DNA of 64,000 bases from Sphaerolaimus hirsutus (taxonomy: Eukaryota > Nematoda > Chromadorea > Monhysterida > Sphaerolaimidae). Of this stretch, positions 1 through 12,224 are shown piece by piece; position 1 is the first letter of the stretch, and each line of letters begins with the position of its first letter. Where the stretch lies: assembly GCA_964036195.1 (NCBI GenBank), contig OZ038450.1, forward strand, positions 15,254,701 through 15,318,700, given 5' to 3'. Position numbers and translations under genes: made by a program. Under the pieces are notes generated by a model. It was not told where the DNA came from and ran no database searches. It saw only the letters and a program-made list of their open reading frames with translations.

Positions 1-178
1 CAATTTGAACAAAAATTACATGTCATTTAGTAGAAATCAGTTCATAGGAACATGCTTAAAAATTTTGACGGAATAATAATTCGCCCATTGAATAATTCCC
101 CCCGTCGAATAGTTCCCCCTCAAAAAATTTTGACGAAAAAAGAATTCCCCGGGGGGATTATTCGAGTATATACGGTAA
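1..178. mobile_element. Right end of an ACCGTATT-family inverted-repeat element (partial)
   Basis: The stretch contains several variants of a GAATAATTCCCCC-like motif and ends with GAGTATATACGGTAA near 160-178. This is the reverse complement of the ACCGTATT terminus shared by many elements in the window. The left end lies outside the window. No gene is visible. Confidence 0.45.
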
Positions 179-426
179 TCTAATCAAAGATAAGGCCTGA
201 CTGGCAAAATTATTTTTCAAAATTATTCTGATCGTTGGTGATCATTAGCGAACATAGGCTGAGGAATGGCTGAGATACACGGTTTTTAAGTTGTTTGCAT
301 GGTTGGTTTGCGCAGTTATTTCTATGGAATGAGAACAGAACTTCGAGGTTCTAAATATAACCTTTGATTGGAGAAATATGTTCATGGAAAATGTGGGCTA
401 AATGTACTTTCTGTATATATTTATAA

Positions 427-2706
427 TAAACACCTTCCCGGACAAGTTCACCACCCAATTTTTTATTTCACTTCGGATGTAATATCTCTGTCGAATGGGG
501 TGTAATAAAGCTGAAACTTCGAATATATAAAGTTGTAACACCCCCATACTATGCTTCAATGGGGGAGGTGGAGCGACTCACTGCAGAGTGGGTTGCCCTA
601 TACGCAACAATTTTTTTTGGCTTTTTTGATGTCCCAAACAAGTTCACCACCCACTTGATTAGCTACACTTCCAGGGTCGTATCTCTAGCTGTGAGGCTGG
701 TATAATGCTGTAATTTGGCAGATGTCTTGCTAACAACCCCCCTTACAATACACCAGCAGGGCCGCCTGCCAGCGACCCACTATAGTATGCGTTGCTGCAT
801 GTACAGTTGTTCATTTTTTTTTAACAACCCAAGTGTCCCAAACAAGTTTGCCACCGAACTGCATTATAAAAAATGTTGTGAGAACATACCTGATATAAAA
901 TTGAGTCAGATTTGAACGCTAGTGCTGTCCATTAAGAATTTTTCGGTAGGGCACCCACCCCATCACATAAACAGCAGACCAAAAATTTCACTTTAAACCA
1001 ATTTTTTGTTTCACACTTAAAAAGTTGGTTTACAAGGTTCACTAGGGAAGGTCCAAGGTTCAAAGTTACGTAAACAACATGACCTCAAATGCCTCCATAA
1101 TGAAATTTATTTGGGGTGTAAATTATGATGTCATAATGACATCATAACAGGAACAATATTTGACAAAATTTCCACTTTTTCATTCACCCCAAATAAATTT
1201 CCTTATGCAGGCATTTTTGAGGTTATGTTGTTTACATAACTTTGAACCTTAAAGCCTCCCCTAGTTAACTTTGTAAACCAACTTTTTAAGTGTGAAACAA
1301 AAAATTGGTTTAAAGTGAAATTTTCTTCTTCTGTTTATGGGACGGGGTGGGTGCCCTACTGAAAAAATTTAATGAGCAGAACGAGGGTTCAAATTTTATT
1401 CAATTTTATATCAGGTACGTTCTCACAACATTTTGTTATAATGCATATGGGTGGCAAACTTGTTTGGGAGACTTGGGTTGTTTTACAAAAATGAACAACT
1501 TTATATGCGGCGACCCATGCTGTAGTAGGTCGTCAGCGGCCACCCACTGGTGTATTGTAAGAGGGGTTTGTTTCCAAGACATCCCCCAAATTTCAGCTTT
1601 TTATCGCCCACACAGCTGGAGATATGGCACTCGTAGTGTAGCCAATCAAGTGGGTGGTGAAGTTGTTTGGGACACCGAAAGAGCCACAAAAAATGTTTGC
1701 ATATAGGGCGACCCACCCTATAGTGAGTCGCCGCACCTCCCCCCATTAATACGGAGTAGCGGAGTGTTGGAATTATATACCCACCAATAGGGTTCAAACG
1801 ATATGACTTTTCGATATCGATATTCGATATTCGATATTTTTTCAAAATTTTCGATATCGATATTCGATATTCGATATTTTTTTCTGAAACTCGATATTCG
1901 ATATCGATACGATATGGAACCTCGATATCGATATTCGATATTCAATATTGAAAAATGGTCGATATTCGATATTCGATATTTCGATATTTTCGATATTCGA
2001 TATTGCGATATGCTTTTGGTATAGCAAGGCATATTTCAAGTGGCATATTGTATTTTCATGTGGTTGCACACATGTTTAATCATCTCTTTACTGAAATGTG
2101 AATGGTACAAGTGATTTTAACAAGCTTTACATCACTCAATGGTAGAAAATAGAAGAAAAACATGATGAATCAAAGTGTATCAGACAAATAACAATTAGTA
2201 GATATTACAGTTCATCCTTATAACCTAATTGCTTAAGGGCATGTTGCAAAAAAAGTATATCAGCGTTTTCTGGCTTCAAATTTAGCACTCCAACAACAAT
2301 GACATTATAAATACTGTACTTTTACTCATCAAATACAATACTATAAGCACATCAGATCAACCATAAATATCTCAAAATGAAAATGAAAAGTAAATTTGGG
2401 GACACAATACAGGTTCGATATATCGAAAAAATGGTCGATATTCGATATCGATATTCGATATTTTTTCAAAATTTTCGATATCGATATTCGATATTCGATA
2501 TTTTTTCAAAATTTTCGATATCGATATTCGATATTCGATATTAAAAAATGGTCGATATCCGATATTCGATATTCGATACGATATATCGTTTGAACCCTAC
2601 CCACCAAATATAGCTTTATATAGCTTTATACCACTCCCATAGCTAGAGATATTGCATCTGACGTGAAATAAAAAATGGGTGGTAAACTTGTCCGGGAAGG
2701 TGTTTA
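427..2706. repeat. Large foldback (inverted-repeat) element
   Basis: The sequence starts with TAAACACCTTCCCGGACAAG and ends with its reverse complement near 2687-2706. The arms continue inward for several hundred bases: the texts around 470-490, 780-860 and 960-1080 reappear inverted around 2640-2660, 1440-1520 and 1190-1350. The right arm is interrupted by the hAT-like element at 1788-2599. No transposase is visible, so this is a non-autonomous foldback. Short open frames within it look like chance. Confidence 0.7.
1788..2599. mobile_element. hAT-like MITE filled with CGATAT arrays
   Basis: The ends are TAGGGTTCAAACGATAT and its inverse, and both sides carry the exact 8-bp duplication CCCACCAA (1780-1787 and 2600-2607). 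An 8-bp duplication with a TAGGG-type end is typical of hAT elements. The subterminal regions (about 1800-2010 and 2405-2590) are irregular arrays of the self-complementary words CGATAT and TCGATATTCGATAT. The AT-rich centre has no coding potential. Confidence 0.8.
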
Positions 2707-3415
2707 CATGACTGTGTGGTCACAATGTCTATTGTTACGTTGTTATTAAGTATACTTAAGTATGGTACTGGGCACCGCGTGACTATATTTGTAGTGGTCT
2801 TCATACTCCCAAACAGGGGTTCAGTATACGGTGGTTGGGGGGGGGGTTACCCCCCAAACGCTCCAGCTATCTGTCCAACCTCCGGGCCGCTCAGCTATCT
2901 ATCTATTATTTCTAGGCAAATTTTTGGCTAAAGTCCCTTCAACCCCCCCCCCCTCCCGCAACATCGACGAGCTTTCTATCTACTCTAGTTTTTCACCTTC
3001 AAAATCACTATCGTGATTTTTTAACTTCAAAATCGATATCGTTAATGTGAATTATTGCCTTTATTTAACTGTTATTGACTATAACTATATGTGCGTATAT
3101 ACCTATTTTTAGTTATTTTGCACTTATTTTTAGCGATTGATTTTTTTCTTCTACTCCTTGAAAAAGCCTATATATTGAACCTCCGTTAACCCCCCCCCCC
3201 CCCCAAAGAAAATTCTATCCAACCGCACCCATTTAGTATCTATATAAACCCCCGGAGGAGCCAAATTCACAAATGACCCTGCTCCATAAACATACATAAA
3301 TAGGCGGCCGTCTTTGCTCAGAATGCCTATCTTCTATTTGTTTGTTTTTGGTGTTTAAATATTTACATAATTTAATGTTTATTTCTCTCGTAATAACACG
3401 ATGGTTCACGCGCAG
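2707..3415. other. Gene-free stretch with poly-C/G repeat remnants
   Basis: Between the foldback and the first recognised CDF exon there are long C or G runs (about 2837, 2943 and 3190). There is also a repeat segment around 2985-3130 (AAAATCACTA..., TAGTTATTTT...) that recurs near 6280-6420 and 11330-11460. An N-terminal CDF exon could be here, but I cannot identify one. Confidence 0.4.
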
Positions 3416-6400
3416 ACGTGTCAAAAAATACTACAAAAAGCAGGAAGAGATGCAGAAAAACTACGAGGAGGACCAGAAGACCGTTCTGGTGCCAGTCCCT
3501 GACCCTGTAAAATGCCCTGTTAAATGTCAAATGTCATGCATTGTGTCAAAAGTCATGGTAAATGCCCTGCAAAATGGCAACTCGGTTGCCATTTTGCAGG
3601 GCATTTTCCATGACTTTTGACAGTTTGCATAACATTTGATATTTTACAGGGAATTTTACAGGGTCTGGGACTGCCCCCTGGCGTACGAACACCGCCGGGT
3701 CAATTCGGCCGCTGTGTTGCGCAACCAACGACCCACCACCGACTCCGCCCACACTGCGGACGGCAGCGAGCCGAGCGTCGCCGCCAAGCCGTCCACCGCG
3801 ACCGGCACCGGCCAGCAGGACGACAAGCCCACCGCCGTTGACACGGCAGTTGCAGATGGGCGGGAAGGCGACGCCCTGGTGGAAAGCGCCCTGCGCACTG
3901 CTATTGAAGACAGCGACGCGTTTCAGAAGAAGTTTGTTGTTGTTATTTTACGGATGTAGATGGCTCGTTTGAGTAAGATTCTGATAACAATTTATCATTA
4001 CAGCGGTCTATGACTCTTATTTAGTGTATTATCAAATTACCCAAGGACGAATCCAGGGGGGGCGGGGGGGGCTCCCTCTTCCCGGAGTGAGACCTCAAAA
4101 GTACCGGAAACTGCAACTTTTCCTATATTTTTTGCGATGTTTCTTAAAAATTTTGCGCGCAAGCGCGCAATTTCTTCCCCATGCAGTGTATTTTCAGTGG
4201 ATCGGCCCGTTTAAACCAAAATCCTTGGAAATGAACACATTTTTGCGAATTTCGCTGCAAATTTATGCATATTTCCATACATATAAAGCGGTTCCTGGCG
4301 CTGGCGCCAACGCCAATAGCGCCATGGCGTGGCGCCTTTGTATGGCGCTAGCGCCAGAACGCTTTTCCGCCCTTATATAGGGAAAAATTTTAGGGGGGGG
4401 GGCTGAGCCCCCCCCGTTCGCCGGCCCCCGTAAACAAGCAGCCCCCCCCCCCGCTCAAAAATCCTGGATACGTCCCTGAAATTACCCAATAGGGCTAAAG
4501 AGGCTAAACACTCGTCTAATTCATTCATCTCTGTCCCTCCTTCCATAACATTCTCCTACATATAATCCAGTATTTGATTATTTCCATACTTTAACTCTCA
4601 TACCTAGGTCCTGACCCCCAAAATATAAATACTGACAATCTTTTTCACTTATTATTTTCTGCCGCGCAATAAACATCCCTCTGGCCACTCAGAAATGTGT
4701 CGGCGAAACGCCGCGCCAAACTGATGGCCCAGCTCAGCTTTGGCATCAACGTGATCCTGTTGTCGGCCAAAACGGTGGCCACATTAATCTCGGGCAGCTA
4801 TTCGATCATCAGCAGTCTAGTCGATTCGGTCGTCGATCTCACCAGCGGCGGGGTGATTTGGTACACGGAGCGCGCGATCAGGTGCCAGTCCCAGATCCTG
4901 TAAAATGCCCTGTAAAATGTCAAATGTCATGCAAAGTGTCAAAAGTCATGGAAAATGCCCGGCAAAATGACAACCGTGTTGCCATTTTGCAGGGCATTTT
5001 CCATGACTTTTGACACTTTGCATGACATATGACATTTTACAGGACATTTTGCAGGGTCTGGGACTGCCCCCTGGACCAGAGACCCCTACGAGTACCCGCG
5101 CGGCAGGACCAGATTGGAGCCGCTGGCTTTGGTGGTCATTTCCGTGGTGATGGCCGTCGCCAGCATTCAGGTTTGCACCGGTCAGTGACCAGCTGCCGTG
5201 GCAGACAGGTCTTTTCTTTGTTGGTGGAAACTGGAATGGGTAACCGTTTTTGCTGGTTGCTTGCTGAGCTCTTTTCATATAACTATGGTTTTATCACGGG
5301 ATGTTTATTTTCATTTTTCGTAGTTGGTATTCCAATTTGATGTTATTTTAATCTTCCTTTGAATGCCTTTACAAGTTACCGTTTTTTTAGAGTGCAAATT
5401 TCGAGAGGGGTATTATTTCGCCAGAAATTTCCATGGAGGATCGTAGTAAAAAATAGGTATTTACATACCCAAGACGTGAAAAATAGATGTTAGATCGTTA
5501 CACAAACAAGTCTGTGTATTATTTCGAGGGGATATTTTTCCTCCAGCTCGCTCTGAGATCTGGGCGTATTTCGAGGGCGTATTTTTCCTTCAGCTCGCTC
5601 AAATCTCGGGGTTTTTCGACGGGGGGGGGGTAATTCAAGGGGGCGTTTTCGATGAAATACAGTAATACATTTAGAGGTAAGGTATCGTAACTTTACAAAC
5701 TTAATCCCGGATAGTGGCAATGCCTGTGCTTTTTATCATTTATATTTACACTGAAGCATAAATACAACCCCCAACAGGTGATCGTGCAATCAACAGAAGC
5801 CATAATATCTGGCGGGATCGAGCTGGACGTGTCTCCGGTGGCCATCTCGCTTATGGTGGCCACCGTGTTCGCCAAGTTCATTCTCATGGTGCTGTGCAGA
5901 CGGGCGGCGGCCGCGGGCGCCGGCGACGCTTCTTGCACTGTGCTCGCTCAGGTGCGCCAGGTTTTGTGGTCGTTTTGCTTTGTTGGTCAAATATGCATGG
6001 ACGTTCCCGGGATTTTTGAGCGGCCCGGTTGTATACGGGGCCTGGAGAACGCTGGCGCGCCCACGTAAATTTTGACCCTGTGGTAATATGGTGGAGTCAT
6101 GGCGCTGGAGCCCTTTGTAGACTCCGCGCCACTGCAGTAAAATATTAGCGTCCTCGTCAACGTACGCCACCGTATTTTTTCTAATAGAAGAACGCCGTTC
6201 TATTGATCTGGAACGATTTTTGAGAAACTGTCCCCCAATTTTCACCCAAAATCGCTATTTTTAATACTCTTTTATAGATTTTCACCTCCAAAATCACTAG
6301 TTCATGCATCTAACTGCCTATTTTTTGTACTATATGCCATTATGTTATATAGCCATTTTTAGCCATTTTTCACCTACTTTTAGCCATTTTTCACCCTTTT

Positions 6401-8246
6401 CTTCCTTATAAACAATTCAAAGAACCGGTCAATTTAAATGGAATTTTTAAATTTCAATTGATTCTCACTCAGCCCGAAATTGAAGTTTGGCTAAGCCAAT
6501 TGGTGTGGAGATACCTACAGGTGTTGCCAATGTTCACCCCAAATCGGACCCCTGTAGCTGCTCCAATGCAGCCACAGGGGCATTTTCTGTATAAAAAATT
6601 TAAAATTTCTGTCTGGCTTGAACTTCCTTTCTTTACATCTTTCAAAAGCCTATCTATCGAACCCCCGCAACCCCCCCCCCCAAAATCCCCCCCCCAATTT
6701 TTTCCAACTATCAATCTATTTCGGAGGCCGCTAAGCTACCTATCCAACCCCCGGAGGGTCAAAATCTAGAAGACCCCGGGCCGTTGTATTGGAGATGCAC
6801 CCCCCCCCCCCAGCAACCCATATTTAATGGTCGATTCACCATTGAAGTGTAGTCAGACACTACTTCCTAGTTTATGTGAATAATAGCCTAATTTGGTCCA
6901 TAATCATGGTATTTTTAGGATCACCGGAACGACTGCATCTCGAACTCGGTGGCTATTGCGTGCGCGATAATTGGCGACCGGCTATGGGTATATGCCGATC
7001 CCATTGGCGCAATTCTCGTATCCATCTATATTGTGGTCACTTGGTTCAATACGGGCTATGAGCAGGTACGCTTTACTAAACATTACTCGCGGAATAAACT
7101 TAGTAACCGAATAAAATCGTTAGTGGTAAGGGAAGTGACAGTATTATTCAATTCAACTCACTTTTCACTTGACTATACCTTTACTTATTGCTAATAACTT
7201 CCCTTGTCAGTAGTTTTCTTTTTGCTGAGGTGTAGCCATAATAGAAATTGGCAACCGGAATAAGTTCTGCACAAACTATTGCAACCAGCGAAAATATTTA
7301 TAAATTTTTTGAGCGTTTGATCGGATGAAAATATTATTTTGATCTCTGCCGCAATGCCACACCTCTCGGCAACCCCACATTTTCAACATTTTCTCACACT
7401 TTCAGATTGTGATGCTGTCAGGGAAGTCGGCCCCGCCCGATCTAATAAATAGAATAGTGCGCGTGTGTTTGATGCACGACCCACGCGTGATTTCAATCGA
7501 CACCGTGCTCGTTTATCACTTTGGCTCAAAGTTTCTCGTCGAGGTCGGTTTGCAACTTGTTGCCATTTTAAGTGGCCTCGAATTTCACACGTTTCGCTTC
7601 CTGGCACAGTCTCTTGACTTTGAAATACGACAATTTCACAAGGCATATGTGGATTCGGATGTATTTAATTGTATCAAGTATTTTTGTGTCAAGGATTTGC
7701 TGAAGCTATTTATGTTCGGTGTCGGTCATTAGTTCAGCAGTTTGTGGTATTATATTATTTTTCACTGCAGATAATAATGATTACCTAATGCGGTATATAG
7801 TAATGGGTAATGCATATTTCAAATTTCTAGCAAACGGCGCATGGTCTTGCCAATACAAAAATTATTGTAGGTTGAAATCAAAACTCTCTCTAAAAAATAG
7901 TTCTCATATATAGTCTACAATAGTTGCGGGAACATGAAAATGGACGAAACCTGCCTCATAACAATGGTCGTAAATTTGAAAATTTTCAGTCATAAAGCCG
8001 AAAAAAACCTTCATTGATCTTATTTCTGAATTTACGGTAATCAATCACCCTTCACTACTAAAATCTATCATTCCAATATCCCAGGTGCACATAGTTCTGG
8101 ACGGCGAGATGTCCCTGCGCGAGTCGCACGACCTCTCCGAGCCGCTGCAGAACAAGATCGAGGCTCTCGATTGGGTGGAGCGAGCGTTCGTACACAATGA
8201 TTACGATACTGAACACAGGCCCGAGGATGAGCACAAGATTGTGTGA
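3416..8246 (+). CDS. Cation diffusion facilitator (Mn-CDF-type metal transporter), 5' end incomplete
   Basis: This is a multi-exon proton-coupled divalent metal transporter of the CDF/SLC30 family. Exons are 3416-3488, 3681-3931, 4693-4881, 5074-5170, 5778-5951, 6919-7065, 7406-7543 and 8085-8246 (TGA). The first exon matches the N-terminal basic motif of the family (VKKYYKKQEEM). Transmembrane helix 2 carries DSVVD (about 4828), followed by the conserved DPYEYPRGRTRLEP loop. Helix 5 carries DHRND (6919). Both sites fit DxxxD, the pattern of the Mn-CDF branch, rather than the HxxxD of zinc transporters. The last exons encode the cytoplasmic domain ending in an HxPxxEH motif. All exon phases agree. 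Five introns are GT-AG, but the gaps after 3488 and 4881 are palindromic insertions without a usable acceptor. The start codon is unresolved: an in-frame ATG at 3342 exists, but CGCAG just before 3416 looks like a splice acceptor. Substrate is inferred. Confidence 0.88.
3489..3680 (+). mobile_element. Palindromic intron-like element, copy 1 (192 bp, inside CDF coding sequence)
   Basis: It begins GTGCCAGTCC and ends GGACTGCCCCCTG, and lies between codons CTG and GCG of the CDF gene (phase 0). About 90-base arms fold into a nearly perfect hairpin, centred on TGCAAAATGGCAAC/GTTGCCATTTTGCA around 3570-3600. Because G flanks both sides, the excision point can slide within a GG dinucleotide; every choice restores the same frame. 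The first dinucleotide can be GT, but the last is TG, CT or GG, never AG. Confidence 0.85.
4044..4480. mobile_element. hAT-like MITE in a CDF intron
   Basis: The ends AGGACGAATCCAGG and CCTGGATACGTCCCT are imperfect inverses. ATTACCCA is repeated at 4036-4043 and 4481-4488 (8 bp). The interior has long G and C runs and GGCGCC-type palindromes. The element sits in the GT-AG intron 3932-4692. Its ends resemble those of the element at 8507-8951. Confidence 0.7.
4882..5073 (+). mobile_element. Palindromic intron-like element, copy 2 (192 bp, inside CDF coding sequence)
   Basis: It has the same ends and exactly the same length as copy 1, with roughly 10% differences by eye in the left arm. It splits an AGG arginine codon (phase 2): ...GCG ATC AG before, G ACC AGA GAC CCC after. 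Precise removal gives the CDF sequence AIRTRDPYEYPRGR. Reading through gives a stop within eight codons of the left end (TAA after ATC CTG). The last AG inside the right arm would leave 19 extra bases and break frame. Confidence 0.87.
5171..5777. other. CDF intron (GT-AG) with degenerate ACCGTATT-family sequence
   Basis: The donor is CAG|GTTTGC and the acceptor is CAACAG|GTG. Around 5395-5670 there are repeated motifs of the type TTTCGAGGGG...TATTTTTCC, related to the interior of ACCGTATT elements, but clear termini are missing. No gene is seen. Confidence 0.6.
5952..6918. other. CDF intron (GT-AG) with repeat fragments
   Basis: This intron holds an ACCGTATTTTTTCTAATAGAAG fragment near 6169, a copy of the AAAATCACTA/TAGCCATTTTT repeat (6280-6420), and poly-C blocks at 6670-6700 and 6799-6812. 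No exon is recognisable between the two CDF exons. Confidence 0.5.
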
Positions 8247-8506
8247 TTGGCGCGTAAGGCGCACTCCGGGGTTTAGCGCCTTATGTTCTATGGATTTTGC
8301 GCCTGCACCGTGTGTGCATTTTCAGGGGGCGATGGATCTGGTTTTGGGTGGTACTAGGGGTTTTTCAAAGGTTTTTTCAAAGGTTTCAAAGGTACACGAA
8401 TGAAGGCCGGTGCGGTAAACTTTCACCTCGGTATTGGTATGGGTATTTGTGTATCGTCTCTTAGCTTGAAATGTTCCATATGTTCAACCATAAGGTTGTG
8501 TTTCAA

Positions 8507-8951
8507 CAGGGACGTAGCCAGGATTTTTGAGCGGGGGGGGGGCGGATTGTATACGGAGCCCGGCGAACGGGGGGGGCGGCGCCCCCCCCCCCCTAAAATT
8601 TTGCCTATGCAGTAAGGAAATGACGTAATGGCGCTGGCGCCATTCGTAGGCGTGACGCCATGGCGCCACTGACGTTGGCATTGGCGCCAAAACAGCTGTA
8701 TATGTCGGTATTTTACAGGCATATACAGCGACACGGACAGAAATATCGGGTTTTTTACTGGCTTTGAGGCCGCGGATACTAGTCAATTGTAAATATATGG
8801 TGTGTGTCGAAAAAATGCGCGCTTGCGCGCAAAATTCTTACAAACTGCGACAAAATCGTCTTCTGGAAGTGCTATTTCTGGCACATTTTTTTGTCCGGCC
8901 CGGGAAGGGGAGGGGGGGCGGCCGCCCCCCCGCCCCCCCTGGCTACGTCCT
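8507..8951. mobile_element. Inverted-repeat MITE, CAGGGACGTAGCC ends
   Basis: The left end CAGGGACGTAGCCAGGAT pairs with the right end CTGGCTACGTCC. TGTGTTTCAA flanks both sides (8497-8506 and 8952-8961), which gives an 8-10 bp duplication. Inside are two blocks of long G and C runs and a GGCGCC-rich centre. It lies just downstream of the CDF stop codon. Confidence 0.7.
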
Positions 8952-9028
8952 TGTGTTTCAATATGGTGAATTTTTACCTGTTACCGCTAATTACCGTAAT
9001 TTTTCCCACCCGAAACAATTGTCATGAG

Positions 9029-9102
9029 TAGTGATGTAAAAGCGCCATGGCGCCATGCCCATGAAAAGCGCCATGGCGCTTTTGGCGCTTTTTACATCAC
9101 TT
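9029..9102. mobile_element. 74-bp hAT-like micro-MITE, TAGTGATG ends with GCGCC palindromes
   Basis: TAGTGATGTAAAAGCGCC pairs with GGCGCTTTTTACATCACT. GTCATGAG is duplicated at 9021-9028 and 9103-9110. It is little more than two termini around GCGCCATGGCGC palindromes. Related copies are at 20168-20244, 26719-26799 and 33054-33891. Confidence 0.85.
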
Positions 9103-9110
9103 GTCATGAG

Positions 9111-9767
9111 ACTAGAGTTCTATGATGTTGATTGGTGCCGGCGCATCAGTATCCACGGTTATTTATCGGTGACGAGATAATCAAAATGGGTATACGGATT
9201 GCATTGGTAAAATTGTGCGCACTGACTTGTTGTTAATGTTTTTACTCTGGCGCGTTTTTTATATGCTTTTGTTATTTATCAGTCATCCAGATGGTAAAAT
9301 AGCGTTTTCAATCGTTTCCACTTTGCTGTATACTTTAATTGCTTCACATGGCATCGTTATTCCGTCACTTTCTTATTTGCTTAGTCTTGAGTGTGCCGCG
9401 AATCTAATCAGCGATCCCGTTGCATTTATTACTTTTCACCTGCGTTTTGCCCTAGTTTAGGTAGATGTGAAGCTAGAATACCTTGATCGTTACATGGTTG
9501 CACCTTGTTTTGGGTATTTTTATTGTTCGGAAAGTCGTGGGACGGTCAGACGACGATATGGACTACGATAGTAGCAATCTCTTGTGTTCATCTTTGATGA
9601 GCCGCGACGCGTGACACAAAATGAAATGAATGATGTTGGTATTTTTCAGGGTTTGGTTGGTGGCTAGCCAGGGTTGCCTTCGCAACATATACCTGATGTT
9701 TTTCTAAAAATGCCTAGCTGAGCAGATGCCAGCTGAATACATTAAATACATATTTATACTTTGTAAG
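9111..9767. other. AT-rich gene-free stretch
   Basis: I see no convincing exon, RNA gene or repeat terminus here. A short open frame around 9215-9460 has no recognisable domain. Confidence 0.4.
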
Positions 9768-10789
9768 CAGGGTTGGCAAAATCTCAGAAAAGAATAAAAA
9801 TAAAATTAAAATAAAATAGAAAACTGAAGAATAAAATAAAATAAAATAAAATGGAAAATTACAAAATAAAAATAAAAATTGTATAAAAATTCGAATTTTT
9901 GTTAAATTTTTGTAAAATTGTATACAAATTCATATTTTTGTAAAAATTGTATAAAAATTCATATTTTTTGTAAAAAAATTTTCTGTTGTTTATAGTTCAA
10001 CCTGTTCATTCGCGGAGCTGGGGCAGTCCCAAGCCATGTATATGTCAAAATGTCATATGAAATGGAATGGAAAGTGTCAATTTTCATGAAAATGTTAAGG
10101 TGTCAAATGTCATGACAAATATAAATTAAAGTGGAAAATGTAAAGCAAATTGTATCCAAATCTTATCTTTTGTATCCAAATCTTGTTGTTTTTGTAACCA
10201 AATCTTATGTGTACATTTGGATACAAAAACATAAGATTTGGATACCAAAATATAAGGTTTGGATACCAAAACATAAGATTCAGATACACAATTTACACTC
10301 TGCATGACATTTGTCATGACAATTTTACTTTGCTTGACATTTGAGATGCCAATTGACCCTTTACTACATTTGTCATGACAATTGACACTTTGCATGATGT
10401 TTTACAAATGTGCCCAGCACACTCCAGTAATCCTTCTTCTGAAAATGCAAACCATTCTTATCGATAATTGTAACTTAACACTTGCAACTAGCTAACAATA
10501 CCTACTGCATGCAACTTTTGCAAAGTAATTGAAAAATTTTTCACGTTTTTCATGTTTAGGTCTAATTATCACATTTTTCTGACCTTGCATGCGAGATTCT
10601 GATTTTTTGTAAAATTTCTGTAAAATTTTTGTATAATTTTTGTAAAATGATCCATTTTATTTTTTTATTATTATTTTGGAATAAAATAAAATAAAATAAA
10701 ATGAAACAAGAATAAAATAAAAATAAAATACATTTTTATACAATTTTTATACAATTTGTATACAAATTATTTTTATAAAACCAACCCTG
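9768..10789. mobile_element. hAT-like element, CAGGGTTGG ends, carrying an inner palindromic insertion
   Basis: The ends are CAGGGTTGG and CCAACCCTG with the 8-bp duplication TTTGTAAG (9760-9767 and 10790-10797). The subterminal parts are AAAATAAAAT arrays. Roughly 10016-10427 is a separate palindromic unit beginning GGGGCAGTCCC. Its core repeats GTATCCAAATCTTATG-like words on both strands and resembles the CAGTCC-end family found in the CDF gene. No transposase frame is present. Confidence 0.75.
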
Positions 10790-10797
10790 TTTGTAAG

Positions 10798-12224
10798 TTT
10801 TTAGAATTCGCCAAATGAAAAGGGGTGCCATTCAAGGTTATGGTAAACATCTATCAAATTGAATTACATGACAAGTACATGTAATTCAATCAAGTCAGCA
10901 AGTTACTCTCCCATATATTCAGTTCATGATAAAAAAATTTAAACCCCGAGGGGTTATTTGAAGTTGTGGTAGAGTAGTGTCAAATTGGAATACCTAGGAA
11001 TTTTACATAAAATCGAGTGTCAGGTCAACACCATAAAAATATCTCTCTCCTACATGTTCGGTTTCACGATTAAATTTTTTTTAGCCCTGGCGGTTATATT
11101 TGAGGTTATGGTTAGGCAGGGGTAGGAAAGAGGGGGAAAGTCAACCCCAAACCGCACAGCTATCTATCTATTCCGGAGGCAAAATTTGTGGCTAATACCT
11201 CCTGAACCCCCCCCCCAAATCAGCCAGCTAAAAAAAAATATCTACCTACATATCTGGAGCGATTTTTTAGAAATTACACCCGAATTTTTTCCAAAAATCG
11301 CTGATTTTCATACCTTTATAATATATTTTATACCTCCAAAATCACTAATTCACTATGTAGATTTGTGTCTAACTGCCTATTATCAGCTATTTTTAGTACT
11401 ATATAGTATACGTCCTTATATACCCATTTTCACCTAGTTTTAGCGATTTTTTTGCTTTTCCTTCCTTCTACACCTTGAAAGCCTATACCGTAAGAGTCTT
11501 ATACGAGGCAGTTTTTGTTGCATTTTTTGACGTCTGTGTATGTTTTTAGTACTGGGTTTCAAAAAATTTCTGGCAGATTAATAACCCCCCCCCCCCCGTT
11601 TGACCCCCCTCAAAATTTCCACTGTGAAAAAATAAATGCTGTCATCACGGCATCTTGGCGTCATTTCTGGCGCCATCCAAAACAATGGCGCCAGCAAAAA
11701 TGGCGTGAAGCGCCGAGGGCGTCATGGCACCATTTGAAAAAACGGCGCCGGGCGCCATTAAAGGGTGCCGGCGACATGGCGTCATTCCATCACTAGTTCT
11801 AGCACACAGGTTCAGGTCAGCTAATACAATAGTACATCGTTTTTGCAATATCCCCCTCACTTATTACCAATGGAAAAAGCGCTAGTAAAAATAGAGCCAG
11901 GCGCCATAAGGGAAAATTTGCATTGGAAAATTTCCAGGAATATTGATCTGCCACACAACCTTTAAAACACATCGAAAACGTGTGATGAGCGTAATTGGCA
12001 ATCAGCACTGTATTTAAGCCGAGTGCGCAGTTGCGCACTGCTCAAAATCATTAGAACGTCAATGGGTGTCATTACCTAATTTAACATAAATAAAATTGCA
12101 GGTGCATTGCATGGCGGCGAAAAGCGGCCCTTTGATAAAGGAGTTAATTCAATTCTTCATATACCACTCAGTCTTCGCGAGGCAGAAGGGTACACAGTAC
12201 AAAAATACAAAAGTAATATAACAC
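10798..12224. other. Gene-free stretch with GGCGCC-rich MITE remnants
   Basis: The stretch contains a copy of the AAAATCACTA/CACCTAGTTTTAGCGATTTT repeat (11330-11460) and poly-C runs near 11207 and 11586. A GGCGCC-rich block lies at about 11640-11795 and ends TTCCATCACTAG, like the TAGTGATGG hAT family. Its left terminus is degenerate. No gene is visible. Confidence 0.4.

Noticed and set aside
3489..3680. Reading the first intron-like element as ordinary coding sequence or a GT-AG exitron
   Set aside because: For copy 1 an in-frame choice using an inner GT and the last AG is possible on paper. The same choice gives a stop in copies 2 and 3, so it is not a shared mechanism.
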